Positions 16,062 through 23,799 of a DNA stretch of 64,000 nt are shown here, piece after piece. The position numbers and the translations under genes were made by a program. Source of the stretch: AC-37 sp036389835 (lineage in GTDB: Bacteria; Actinomycetota; Thermoleophilia; Solirubrobacterales; Thermoleophilaceae); the NCBI GenBank assembly GCA_036389835.1, contig DASVWC010000041.1, positions 8,000 through 71,999 on the forward strand. Direction: 5' to 3'. Every line of letters begins with the position of its first letter. Position 1 is the stretch's first letter. The notes beneath the pieces are model-generated. The model was given only the letters and a program-made list of their open reading frames with translations. It ran no database searches and was not told the DNA's origin.

Positions 16062-17117
16062 TGAGCCACCCACACACGTTGTGAACGCCTGAAAGGACAT
16101 CCGGGCCCGTCCCGAGGCTGTGGGTCTGCGAACTCACACCTCAAGGAGGACCCGGATGAACCTGCACCCTAGGGCCAAGCTCGGACCCGCCGGGCGCCAG
16201 GCGCTCGTCGCCGCGATCGATGACGGGATGACGTTGAAGGCGGCGGCCGCCGCCTTCAACGTGTCGCCCGCGACCGCCCACCGCTGGTGGCACCGATTCA
16301 ACGGTGCATCTCTAGAGGAGCGCCGCTCGATGGCCTGTCTGCGCGACCGCTCGAGCCGCCCGCATCGCTCGCCGCGACGGTTGACGGCGGCCGAGGAAGA
16401 GCCGATCCTCAGGGCGCGGCGCGAGACCAACCTCGGACCGGGGCGCCTGGCCGGGATCGTCCGCCGCGCCCGCTCGACGATCTGGAAGGTGCTGCGCCGC
16501 CACGGCCTCTCGCGCCGCCGGCGCGCGGAGCGCCAGGGCTTCCGCCGCTACGAGTGGTCGCGGCCGGGGGCGCTTCTGCACATGGACGTCAAGCGGCTGG
16601 CCCGCTTCGAGGTCCCCGGCCACCGGGTCACCGGGCACCGGCGCGAGAAGGAGCGCAACCGCGGCGTCGGCTACGACCACCTGCACGTCGTCGTCGATGA
16701 CCATTCGCGGCTCGCCTACGTCGAGCTGCACCGGCGCGAGGACGCCGAGACCAACGCGCGCACACTCGAGCGGGCGCTGGCCTGGTTCGCCGAGCTCGGG
16801 CTCGGGCCGCCGGAGGCGGTGATGACCGACGGCGCGAAGGTCTACACGCGCTCGAACCGCTTCCGCGAGCTGCTCGCCCGAGCCGGAGCGCGGCACATCG
16901 TCACCCCGCCCTACACGCCGCGCTGGAACGGCAAGGCCGAGCGCTTCATCCAGACACTGCAGAACGAGTGGGGCCACGCGCCCGGCTACCACAGCTCGAC
17001 CGACCGTGCCCGCTCGCTGTCATCGTTCCTGCGCTACTACAACCGCTTCCGGCCCCACAGCTCGCTCGGCGACCGACCACCGATCAGCCGCGTTCACAAC
17101 GTCCGTGGGCAGGACAC
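16062..17117. mobile_element. Complete IS481-type insertion sequence
   Basis: Terminal inverted repeats of about 30 bases with mismatches. The left end (16062 onward) and the complement of the right end share CCCAC and the perfect block ACGTTGTGAACGC (left 16075-16087, right 17090-17102). Flanking CTAGG at 16057-16061 and 17118-17122 is a likely 5-bp target duplication. Inside is one DDE transposase gene. The insertion sits exactly behind birA and may separate it from its original downstream neighbours. Confidence 0.85.
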
Positions 17118-17121
17118 CTAG
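16156..17121 (+). CDS. IS481-family transposase
   Basis: 321 residues from the ATG preceded by AAGGAGG. An N-terminal helix-turn-helix region (GMTLKAAAAAFNVSPATAHRWWHRF) recognises the ends. The catalytic core carries the DDE triad in HMDVKRL, VMTDGAK and GKAERFIQ, with the family-typical TPPYTPRWNGKAERF and NRFRPHSSLGDRPP. The TAG stop lies at 17119-17121, within the flanking target duplication, so the element borrows its stop codon from the host sequence. The coding region is intact and could be active. Confidence 0.9.
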   Translation: MNLHPRAKLGPAGRQALVAAIDDGMTLKAAAAAFNVSPATAHRWWHRFNGASLEERRSMACLRDRSSRPHRSPRRLTAAEEEPILRARRETNLGPGRLAGIVRRARSTIWKVLRRHGLSRRRRAERQGFRRYEWSRPGALLHMDVKRLARFEVPGHRVTGHRREKERNRGVGYDHLHVVVDDHSRLAYVELHRREDAETNARTLERALAWFAELGLGPPEAVMTDGAKVYTRSNRFRELLARAGARHIVTPPYTPRWNGKAERFIQTLQNEWGHAPGYHSSTDRARSLSSFLRYYNRFRPHSSLGDRPPISRVHNVRGQDT

Positions 17122-17123
17122 GC

Positions 17124-17144
17124 CGAAGTGCGGCTCCCGCTTCG
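17124..17144 (+). terminator. Hairpin downstream of the IS element
   Basis: CGAAG pairs with CTTCG around an inner CGG/CCG stem. It may have ended the birA operon before the IS inserted. The rest of 17145-17332 contains no supported gene. Confidence 0.35.
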
Positions 17145-17332
17145 CGTGAAAGCGAGGGTCACGCCGCCCGGGGCCTAGCAAACGCTCGCGGGACTGGGCG
17201 CCTCCCTCCTCGTGAGCGCGCAGCGCGTCGCGGAGGGTCTGGCGCCGAGTCGGCTCCGTAAGACCCTCGATCAGGAGGCCGAGTTTCGGTTCCGCCCGTC
17301 GTCCCGATCTCCCCGCCCGCGCGGAAGCCAGG

Positions 17333-18958
17333 CTACGGGCTGACCCAGGAGAACCAGAACTCCGGATGGGCGCGTGTCTCGGCGATCGTGGGCAGCGCGA
17401 AGCCGGCGTCGTGGAAGACCGCGAGGTCCACCGCCTCGCCGGCGGCCAGGCGGTACTCAGTGTTCAGCGTCAGGCGCGTCACCGGGGCCGGCGGCACGAG
17501 GGTGCAGGCGATCGCCGGCCCGCCGTTCAACCTGATTCGCAGCTCGCGCATCGTCCCGGCGGTTCCGTCGAATCGGACGCTCCCGCCGATTCGGTAGAGG
17601 CCGGGCACCTTGCAGATCAACTGGTTGTTGCCGGTGACGTGCTGCTCGTCCTGGGTGCCCAGGTCGTAGCGTTCGGAGTCGAAGTTGAGCGTGGTGATCG
17701 TGTTGCTCGGGATCGAGATGCTCGTCGAGTTGAAGACCCGGGCCTGCGGGACGACGCTCACGTCGTTGCGGACGAAGTCCGACCGCGAGCGTGCGTCCGA
17801 GATGCGTGGGCCGTTGCTCCACAGGTTCGACACCTGGAGGTCGGTCGGACTGGCCGTGCTCTCCACGCGGATCGCAGCCGTCTGCGCTCCCACGAGGTTG
17901 ACGTTGGAGAGCTGAAGCGCCCCACGCCCGAGCTTGATCGCGTAGGGAACCGTGCCGCCCGCGCAGTTGACGCCGAGGTTCGTGAACTGGTTGGCGTACC
18001 CAAGTCCGAACGGATGCGTCATCTGGATTGGCACTGCCGATCCGGTCGCGTTCACGAACACCTGCGAGAACTTGATGGCCTGGCAGTAGGCCAGGTCGAT
18101 GTAGGGCGTGTTGCCCGGGTTTCCCTCGAACTTGACGCCGGTGAACTCGAGGGAGGTCGACGGCGAGGTGTCCGCCTGCGACCCGTCGATCTTCAGGTCC
18201 GTCCCGCCGTTGCCCTCGAACTGGAGTGACGTGTAGAGGCTGGTGTCGTTCCCGCCCTGGCCCCCGCTGCCCGTCAGGGAGTCGAGCAGCATCGCCGGGG
18301 TGCCCGTTCCGCTCCCGCAGGCGGCGATTTGCACGGTGTCCGCGCAGGAGTTGAAGACCTGCTTCATCAGGATCCCGTGGCCATTGCAGCTTGCGACGCG
18401 CACGCGATGTAGGTAGACGTGCTGGGCGCGCTGGAGGTCGAGCCCGTTCGCGTTGATGCCGGGCTTGCCCTCGATGTCCATGTCTACGACCTCGACCCAT
18501 GCCCGGACCGAGAAGCTGTCTCCGTGTGCCTTCACGATCGGGCTGGTGCTGTCGGAGTTGCGCTTCAGCCGGGTCGGGGCGTTCAGCCCGTTGCCGGGCG
18601 CCATTCCCTCGCCGAACAGGCGGATCGGCTTGCTGGCCGGGACGGTGAGGCCGCCGTTGATGATGTAGTTCCCGCGCGGGAAGAAGACGCCGCCGCCGCC
18701 CGCGGCAACCGCGGCGTTGATGGCGTCCTGGCACGCGGTGGTGTCGTCGGTCGAGCCGTTGCCCAGCGCGCCGTAATCCTTCACGTTGAAGGGCATGCGC
18801 GCACGAAGCACGTAGCGGTCGTCGACCGGCAGCTGGGCGCGGGCGGGATCGGCGGCGAGGAGCCCGGCGGCTGTCGCACCGGCCGCGCCGCCCGCCAGCA
18901 GGCGGCGCCTGGTCTGGGTGCTGTCGTGGGTTGCGGAAGTGGGTCGTGTCGAGTCCAT
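17333..18958 (-). CDS. Tat-exported beta-helix protein (pectate-lyase superfamily) with a C1q/TNF-like C-terminus
   Basis: 541 residues from the ATG at 18958 with AGGGGA upstream. A twin-arginine signal is visible (TRRRLLAGGAAGATAAGLL, then PARAQ). From about residue 45 the sequence matches pectate-lyase_3 proteins: FNVKDYGALGNGSTDDTTACQDAINAA and GGGGVFFPRGNYIINGGLTVP. Beta-helix rungs follow (NGLDLQRAQHVYLHRVRV, SLQFEGNGG, GVKFEGNPG). The last ~130 residues (FNSTSISIPSNTITTLNFDSE, CKVPGLYRIGGSVRF) resemble C1q/TNF-like jelly-roll domains found in phage tail and carbohydrate-binding proteins. Probably an extracellular polysaccharide lyase or hydrolase; catalytic residues cannot be pinned by eye. 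Confidence 0.8.
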   Translation of the reverse strand: MDSTRPTSATHDSTQTRRRLLAGGAAGATAAGLLAADPARAQLPVDDRYVLRARMPFNVKDYGALGNGSTDDTTACQDAINAAVAAGGGGVFFPRGNYIINGGLTVPASKPIRLFGEGMAPGNGLNAPTRLKRNSDSTSPIVKAHGDSFSVRAWVEVVDMDIEGKPGINANGLDLQRAQHVYLHRVRVASCNGHGILMKQVFNSCADTVQIAACGSGTGTPAMLLDSLTGSGGQGGNDTSLYTSLQFEGNGGTDLKIDGSQADTSPSTSLEFTGVKFEGNPGNTPYIDLAYCQAIKFSQVFVNATGSAVPIQMTHPFGLGYANQFTNLGVNCAGGTVPYAIKLGRGALQLSNVNLVGAQTAAIRVESTASPTDLQVSNLWSNGPRISDARSRSDFVRNDVSVVPQARVFNSTSISIPSNTITTLNFDSERYDLGTQDEQHVTGNNQLICKVPGLYRIGGSVRFDGTAGTMRELRIRLNGGPAIACTLVPPAPVTRLTLNTEYRLAAGEAVDLAVFHDAGFALPTIAETRAHPEFWFSWVSP

Positions 18959-19202
18959 CGGGTCCCCTGGTCGAAAGTTGTCTCGCTCGGCTCCAGTGAA
19001 GCCCGGCCTCCATGAACGCGCACCACCCGACCGGGGGGAAAGTGTTTGGGCCGCGCACACGCTGCGGCAAGGCAAGCGAGCCCCCACGGCTCAGAATACG
19101 TGTCGGTCAGCCGATAGTCTGCCGAGCGACGTATCGGCGAGCAGGGCAAGGCGCGTCCAGCGCATCCGCCGGCGGAGCAGCCCACCCAAGAGACCCACGG
19201 CC

Positions 19203-19637
19203 ATGAGCGAGCCTGTCACCTCCGCAATGCACATCGGGTTCATCCTGCGCGCCGCGACCCGCGACGCGCAGGCCGCGGCGCAGGCCGCCCTCGAGCCGAC
19301 GGGCATCACGCTGCGCGAGTACGGCGCGCTGACCGTGCTGCGCGAGGGCGGACCGCTGTCGCAGCAGGAGCTCGCACAGCGGTTGGGCATCGACCGGACC
19401 TCGACGGTGTTCCTCATCGACCGCCTCGAGGAGCTGAAGCTCGTGAAGCGGCGGCGCAGTCCGGCCGACCGCCGCGCGTACGCGCTCGAGCTGACCCGTA
19501 CGGGCGCGCGCGTCCAGGGCCGCGCTCAGACCGCGATGGCCGAGCAGGAGAGCGCGTTCCTGTCGGGGTTGACGCAGCGGGAGCGCCAGCAGCTGGTCGA
19601 GCTGCTCACGCGCCTGGTCGAGACGCCGAACGACTGA
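19203..19637 (+). CDS. MarR-family transcriptional regulator
   Basis: 144 residues. The winged-helix core is clear: GITLREYGALTVLREGGPLSQQELAQRLGIDRTSTVFLIDRLEELKLVKRR followed by the wing SPADRRAYALELTRTG. The ATG at 19203 is the start closest to the domain, with only a weak AAGAGA upstream. MarR dimers bind palindromes and usually respond to phenolic or lipophilic ligands. It is divergent from the beta-helix gene and lies just before the first biosynthetic locus, so it could control either. Confidence 0.88.
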   Translation: MSEPVTSAMHIGFILRAATRDAQAAAQAALEPTGITLREYGALTVLREGGPLSQQELAQRLGIDRTSTVFLIDRLEELKLVKRRRSPADRRAYALELTRTGARVQGRAQTAMAEQESAFLSGLTQRERQQLVELLTRLVETPND

Positions 19638-19657
19638 GATCCGCGGCCAGCCGCGTC

Positions 19658-19942
19658 TCACGGCCGGTGCCAGCGCACCAGCAGCCCCTCGAGCGCCGCG
19701 ACCTCCGCAAGCCGCCCGCCGAGCCCGCGCAGCAGCCGCGGACGGGCGCCCACGGGCGGCTCGGCGCTCTGGCGTGCTTCGGCCGCCGGCTCGGGACCGA
19801 TCCGCTCGCCCGCCATCGCCAGCAACCAGAGGGTCGTGCCCGGCGTCACCTGCCGCGCGTCCCCGACGGCGCCCTCGTCACCGCCCGAGGACCCATCCGC
19901 GAGCCGCTCCGGCCCGGAGTCTGTCGTGCGCCTGTTGGTCAT
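19658..19942 (-). CDS. Small hypothetical protein at the end of the AfsA operon
   Basis: 94 residues from an ATG with GGGAGG about ten bases upstream and 25 bases after the SRPBCC stop. No signal peptide or domain is recognised. Composition is Ala/Gly/Arg/Glu-rich, with a moderately hydrophobic centre (TPGTTLWLLAMAGERIG). It could be a spurious ORF in GC-rich DNA. The ribosome-binding site and co-directional position argue for a real last gene of the operon. Confidence 0.45.
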   Translation of the reverse strand: MTNRRTTDSGPERLADGSSGGDEGAVGDARQVTPGTTLWLLAMAGERIGPEPAAEARQSAEPPVGARPRLLRGLGGRLAEVAALEGLLVRWHRP

Positions 19943-19967
19943 GAACGACTGAACCTCCCTTCCGTGG

Positions 19968-20429
19968 TCACCGCGGCGCCGGCGCCGGACGCTCGAGCGC
20001 CGCGCGCTCGACCCCCCGGAGCATCTCGGCGCAGTTGTCGCGCAGCGCGCGCTGCGCGACCGGGTTCAGCATCTCCGCGAGCAGCGGGATGCCGATGTCG
20101 AAGGAGACGCGCAACCTCACGCTCGTGCGGGCGTCGCCCTCGGGGGACACCCTCCACTCGCCGTCCAGCGTCAGCATGTCGCCGGCGACCTGCTCGAAGG
20201 TCATGGTCAGGCGCTGGGGATCGATCGTCTCGACCTCCTCCCATTCGAGGATCGAGCCCTTCAGCAGCACCGACCACAGGCTCCGCCGCTTCCCGTCGCG
20301 ATCGTCGTCGAGGATCTCGACCGAGCGCACGTTCTCCATCGACGCGGGGTAGCGGTCGACGGCGACGATGGCGTCCCACAGGTCCGCCGCGGGAGCGTGG
20401 ATGTCCATGTCCAGTGCGACCTCAGGCAC
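19968..20429 (-). CDS. SRPBCC (polyketide cyclase/START-like) protein
   Basis: 153 residues from a GTG overlapping the previous gene by 8 bases. The sequence has the N-terminal beta-helix-helix pattern VALDMDIHAPAADLWDAIVAVDRYPASMENV and the long C-terminal helix (AQRALRDNCAEMLRGVERAA) typical of the Bet v1/SRPBCC hydrophobic-pocket fold. Such proteins act as aromatase/cyclases, ligand binders or lipid carriers. A similar-size SRPBCC gene occurs in the second biosynthetic locus at 49659-50126, with matching pieces (SFDIGIPLLAEMLNPVA here, DFDLGMPSLGHVLDPIA there). The two loci therefore share this component. Confidence 0.82.
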   Translation of the reverse strand: MPEVALDMDIHAPAADLWDAIVAVDRYPASMENVRSVEILDDDRDGKRRSLWSVLLKGSILEWEEVETIDPQRLTMTFEQVAGDMLTLDGEWRVSPEGDARTSVRLRVSFDIGIPLLAEMLNPVAQRALRDNCAEMLRGVERAALERPAPAPR

Positions 20430-20940
20430 GGGCGTCCCCCTGCCGGCCCCGCGTCCATTCCTTGGGGAGGAAGCCCTCCTCGCCCATCGCGTCCATGAAC
20501 GTCAGCCAGTCGCGCGCGAAGGCGAGGGCCGGGTAATAGCCCTCCGGGCTGAGCGGATCGGGGATCTCGCCGACGACCTCGCGTACGCGCTCGACGAGGC
20601 GCTCGGACCGGGCGACGAGGTCGGCGGGCGCCAGCTCGTAGCTCGAGCGCACGAGCTCCCAGCACTCGCTCCCGAGCTCGTGCCCGCTCAGGCGCTCGAG
20701 CGCCCACGCGGCGCGCATCCTCGGCGGCGGCAGCGGCCGCTCGTGGTTCAGCACCAGGTTGAGGACCACGGCGCAGTTCTGCCCCACCGTGCGGGCCGTA
20801 TGGCGGACGAGGCCCTCCTGCCCGGCGTTCAGCCCGCCGCGCATGTCCTCGAGCAGGGCGACGATCGGCAGGCCCATCCGCCACATCGCGTGCCCGTGGG
20901 TCCACGCGTACCGGCGCGCGTCGACGTCGATCGTCCTCAC
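20422..20940 (-). CDS. Helical protein paired with a nucleotidyltransferase (HEPN-like?)
   Basis: 172 residues from a GTG overlapping the nucleotidyltransferase stop as GTGA. I do not recognise a family with confidence. The sequence is mostly alpha-helical. The segment LNLVLNHERPLPPPRMRAA followed by long helices resembles the C-terminal helical domain of kanamycin-nucleotidyltransferase-type enzymes, which belongs to the HEPN superfamily. Coupled to an upstream nucleotidyltransferase gene, it may be a subunit of that enzyme. A toxin role is less likely, because the pair sits inside a biosynthetic operon and lacks an RxxxxH-type motif that I could find. Confidence 0.6.
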   Translation of the reverse strand: MRTIDVDARRYAWTHGHAMWRMGLPIVALLEDMRGGLNAGQEGLVRHTARTVGQNCAVVLNLVLNHERPLPPPRMRAAWALERLSGHELGSECWELVRSSYELAPADLVARSERLVERVREVVGEIPDPLSPEGYYPALAFARDWLTFMDAMGEEGFLPKEWTRGRQGDARA

Positions 20941-22034
20941 GACCGCTCTCCCACGTGCGCCAGCTCGGCCGCGGTGACCCCCCGCGACCAGACCATCGCC
21001 ACGACGCCGCGCTCGTAGAGTTCCACGGCGAGGCTCGCCTCGGCGGGGTCGCATTCCGCGGCGGGCCACGGGCCCCGCTCGCCGTAGCGATCGACGAGGC
21101 GCTCCCAGGCGGCGGCCTCCGCCTCCTCGAGCCGCCACAGCATGCCGGGCTCGGTCGCCACGAGAACCCGCTCGCCGCCGAGCGAGAACGAGCGCAGCTC
21201 CGCGGGCGACCACGCGAACAGCGGCACGAGGCGCTCCAGCGCCAGCTCCACGCCGGTCATGCGCTCGGCCAGCTCCGCGGCGCCGCGGACGAAGCCGCCG
21301 ACGTCGCTTCCTGGCTCGGGTAGGACGGCGTAGGGCCGGTACAGGTCGTGACACTCGCTCTCGTGCTCCTGCAACCGGACCTGGAGCCACTTGTCGCCGC
21401 TCCAGGGGTGGCCGCGATCCGCGAGGACGGCCTGCATGGCCTCCTCGACCGCCAGCCGCGCGTTTACCCCCGCCGCCCGATCGCGGCCCGCGGGGTGGGC
21501 GAGCATGGCGACGCACGCGGACTCGCGCATCCGCTCCGCGTACTCGCGCACGACGAGGTCACGCGCGATGTCGCGGTAGTCGCGCGTGGACGGCACCAGC
21601 TCCGGCCCGTCCCAATGCAGGCCGAAAGCGACGCGGTGGAGCAGCTTGAGCTCCTGCTCCTCGTCGACGCTGCCGAAGGCTCCCTGGAGCGGGCGCTCGC
21701 TTTCCAGCGCGCTCTCGGCGCGCTCGAAGAGGGCGTCGACGTCGCGCTGGCTCCGGAGCCAGACGTCGACGCGAAGCGACTTCACCCAGTGCTCGAGCGG
21801 GACCTGGGAGGCCGGCGTCTCCCGGCCCGCGACGACGACGTCCAGGTCGCTGAGCCGGTTGCCGAGGCCGATGGCGAGCGAACCCCCGACGATCACCGAG
21901 TCGCCGTCGTCGCGGAGGTACGCGACGACGTCGAGCACCTCAGCCATGGTCACCTCGTGGTACTCGCCGATCCTGCGCTCGAGCACCGCGGGCCCGGAGG
22001 CCGCCGTGCGCATCGACCCGCCGCGCGTCGTCAT
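20937..22034 (-). CDS. Nucleotidyltransferase-fold protein (KNTase-like)
   Basis: 365 residues, ATG overlapping the thiG-like stop as ATGA. The catalytic signature of the pol-beta nucleotidyltransferase superfamily is present: GGSLAIGLGNRLSDLDVVV, i.e. GS-x10-DxD, with a third acidic position probably in RVDVWL. The downstream part (NARLAVEEAMQAVLADRGHPWSGDKWLQ) resembles the helical domain of aminoglycoside nucleotidyltransferases. Such enzymes transfer NMP to hydroxyl groups of small molecules or to proteins. In this operon it could adenylylate or guanylylate a pathway intermediate. The target is unknown. Confidence 0.72.
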   Translation of the reverse strand: MTTRGGSMRTAASGPAVLERRIGEYHEVTMAEVLDVVAYLRDDGDSVIVGGSLAIGLGNRLSDLDVVVAGRETPASQVPLEHWVKSLRVDVWLRSQRDVDALFERAESALESERPLQGAFGSVDEEQELKLLHRVAFGLHWDGPELVPSTRDYRDIARDLVVREYAERMRESACVAMLAHPAGRDRAAGVNARLAVEEAMQAVLADRGHPWSGDKWLQVRLQEHESECHDLYRPYAVLPEPGSDVGGFVRGAAELAERMTGVELALERLVPLFAWSPAELRSFSLGGERVLVATEPGMLWRLEEAEAAAWERLVDRYGERGPWPAAECDPAEASLAVELYERGVVAMVWSRGVTAAELAHVGERS

Positions 22035-22801
22035 GCCGCCTCCCCGGCCCGCGCCAGATAGCCCGCCTGGACGGCGCGGTGCAGCGCCGTGGCCATCCCG
22101 ACCGGGTCCCGCGCCCGGGAGATCCCGTTCGCGGTCATGACGGCGTCGCACCCGAGCTCGATCGCGAGCGTGGCGTCGGACGCCGTGCCGATGCCGGCGT
22201 CCAGGACGACGGGGACGCCCGCGTTCTCGCACAGCAGCGACAGGTTGCCCGGGTTGTTGAGGCCCATCCCGCTGCCGATCGGCGAGCCGCCGGGACAGAT
22301 CGCCGCGCATCCGGCGTCCTCGAGCCGGCGGGCCAGGACCGGATCGTCGGTCGCGTACGGCAGGACGACGAACCCCTCGCCGGCGAGCGTCGTCGCGGCG
22401 TCGAGCAGCTCGCGCGGGTCCGGCAGGAGGGTCCGCCGGTCGCCGGCGATCTCGAGCTTGATCCAGTTCGTCTCGAACGCCTCGCGCGCGAGCCGGGCGG
22501 TGACGACCGCGTCGCGCGCGGTGTGGCAGCCGGCCGTGTTCGGGAGGACGCTGACGCCCGCGGCGTCGAGCACCTCGAGCACCGGCTGGCGCGGCGCCGA
22601 CCCGACCCGACGCAGCGCCACGGTGCAGATCTCGACCGGCCCGGCGCGCAGACACCGGGCCAGCGTGTCGAGGCTGCGAAAGCCGCCGGTCCCGAGCATC
22701 AGCCGCGACGCGAGCACGCGGTCGGCGATCTGGAAGCGCCCCGTGTCCGCGCTCGGCGCCACGGCGCCGGCCTGGTCCGGGGCACGCGGAGCCCGGCTCA
22801 C
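22031..22801 (-). CDS. Thiazole synthase homologue (ThiG family)
   Basis: 256 residues, GTG overlapping the AfsA-type stop. ThiG is a TIM-barrel enzyme that builds the thiazole of thiamine from deoxyxylulose phosphate, dehydroglycine and a ThiS thiocarboxylate. The Schiff-base lysine context NWIKLEIAGD, SRLMLGTGGF, LPNTAGCHTARDAV and GSPIGSGMGLNNP are intact, and length is normal. No thiS, thiF, thiO or thiC is in the window. It is embedded in a non-thiamine operon, so a co-opted role is likely. BexX, a ThiG relative, makes a 2-thiosugar in BE-7585A biosynthesis (established precedent). Its actual substrate here is unknown. Confidence 0.88.
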   Translation of the reverse strand: MSRAPRAPDQAGAVAPSADTGRFQIADRVLASRLMLGTGGFRSLDTLARCLRAGPVEICTVALRRVGSAPRQPVLEVLDAAGVSVLPNTAGCHTARDAVVTARLAREAFETNWIKLEIAGDRRTLLPDPRELLDAATTLAGEGFVVLPYATDDPVLARRLEDAGCAAICPGGSPIGSGMGLNNPGNLSLLCENAGVPVVLDAGIGTASDATLAIELGCDAVMTANGISRARDPVGMATALHRAVQAGYLARAGEAA

Positions 22802-23799
22802 GCGTCCGGACCGGTCGAGACCGTCAGAGTCGCCCTGCACAGCGGATCGCCCTGCTGGGTCAGCTCGGCGTCGACGCGCCGCGTATCGCACGCGCCGTCC
22901 ACAGGCTGGACGGTCGCGCTGCAGAGCGTCGGCAGGTCGAGCTCACCCACGGCGGTGAACGCGAGATCGATCGCGCTGACGGCTACGTCGCGACTGACGG
23001 GCAGCCCTCCTCCCGCACAGCACAGCGCGAGTTGCCGGCACGCCTCGGCCTCGAGCATCCCGGAGAGGTGATCGACGTAGTGGTCGAATAGCCCCGGGTG
23101 GAGGATGTCCGCGATCAGCGTTGCGCGCGCGCCGCCGTCCCGCAGCTGCAGATCCGAGACCACGACGTTCTCGCGGCACTCCCGCCCGACGCTCGCAGGC
23201 GGGACGTTCGACAAGCCGGGGCGGGCGTAGGCGATCTGGGGCGGCAGCCCGCGCTGCCTCCGGTTGCCGGCTCGGACCTCTGCCCACCGCTCCTTCGGCA
23301 TCCACGACATGGAGGCCGTCGCGGTCGCCACCGGAAGGTCGCGCGGCGTACGCAGCGTGAAGCGCCAGAGCGACCCGACGAGCCGGTCGCCGTCCTTGAA
23401 GCGCTTCAGCACGTCGCACCGGACGGTCACGCGCAGCGGCTCCTCCCGGCGCTGGAAGACCGCCGCCGGGTCCAGCTCCACGCCGAGCGACCGGAGGATG
23501 AACTGCTGCCCGATCTGCACGCCGAGCTGGCGGTGTGACATGACGAAGCAGGCCTGCCGGCACAGCTCGAGGATCGGCATGACGTCGAACCGGGCCGGGA
23601 AGCTCCCTCCGTCGCTGTAGTAGTAGTGGCTGCGCGGTAGCTCGCCCGCGAGCAGCATGCTGTCCTCCGACAGCCGGGCGCTGTCGGTCACGAAGACCTC
23701 CGCAACGGAGAGCTTGTGCACGACCTCCCGCGGGATCGAGCTCTCGGAGCTGAGGGCCAGCTCGGGCGCGCGATCGGATATGACGGTCTCCGTCGTCAC
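22798..23799 (-). CDS. AfsA-domain protein (gamma-butyrolactone-type biosynthesis)
   Basis: 333 residues, GTG start coupled to the upstream stop. Two AfsA hot-dog domains are seen. The first begins with REVVHKLSVAEVFVTDSARL and contains ELPRSHYYY and LELCRQACFVMSHRQLG. The second starts near ENVVVSDLQL and contains HPGLFDHYVDHLSGMLEAEACRQ. AfsA of Streptomyces griseus condenses dihydroxyacetone phosphate with a beta-ketoacyl thioester in A-factor synthesis, so a diffusible butyrolactone-like signal or related acylated glycerol-phosphate product is possible. No ArpA-type TetR receptor gene, the usual companion, is in the window. Confidence 0.88.
   Translation of the reverse strand: MTTETVISDRAPELALSSESSIPREVVHKLSVAEVFVTDSARLSEDSMLLAGELPRSHYYYSDGGSFPARFDVMPILELCRQACFVMSHRQLGVQIGQQFILRSLGVELDPAAVFQRREEPLRVTVRCDVLKRFKDGDRLVGSLWRFTLRTPRDLPVATATASMSWMPKERWAEVRAGNRRQRGLPPQIAYARPGLSNVPPASVGRECRENVVVSDLQLRDGGARATLIADILHPGLFDHYVDHLSGMLEAEACRQLALCCAGGGLPVSRDVAVSAIDLAFTAVGELDLPTLCSATVQPVDGACDTRRVDAELTQQGDPLCRATLTVSTGPDA

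Noticed and set aside
20422..22034. MNT/HEPN toxin-antitoxin module
   Set aside because: It is part of a coupled biosynthetic operon, the nucleotidyltransferase is larger than an MNT antitoxin, and no catalytic HEPN motif was found.
22031..22801. Thiamine (TPP) riboswitch or thiamine operon around the ThiG homologue
   Set aside because: No thi-box-like sequence or other thiamine gene was seen. The gene is translationally coupled inside the AfsA operon.
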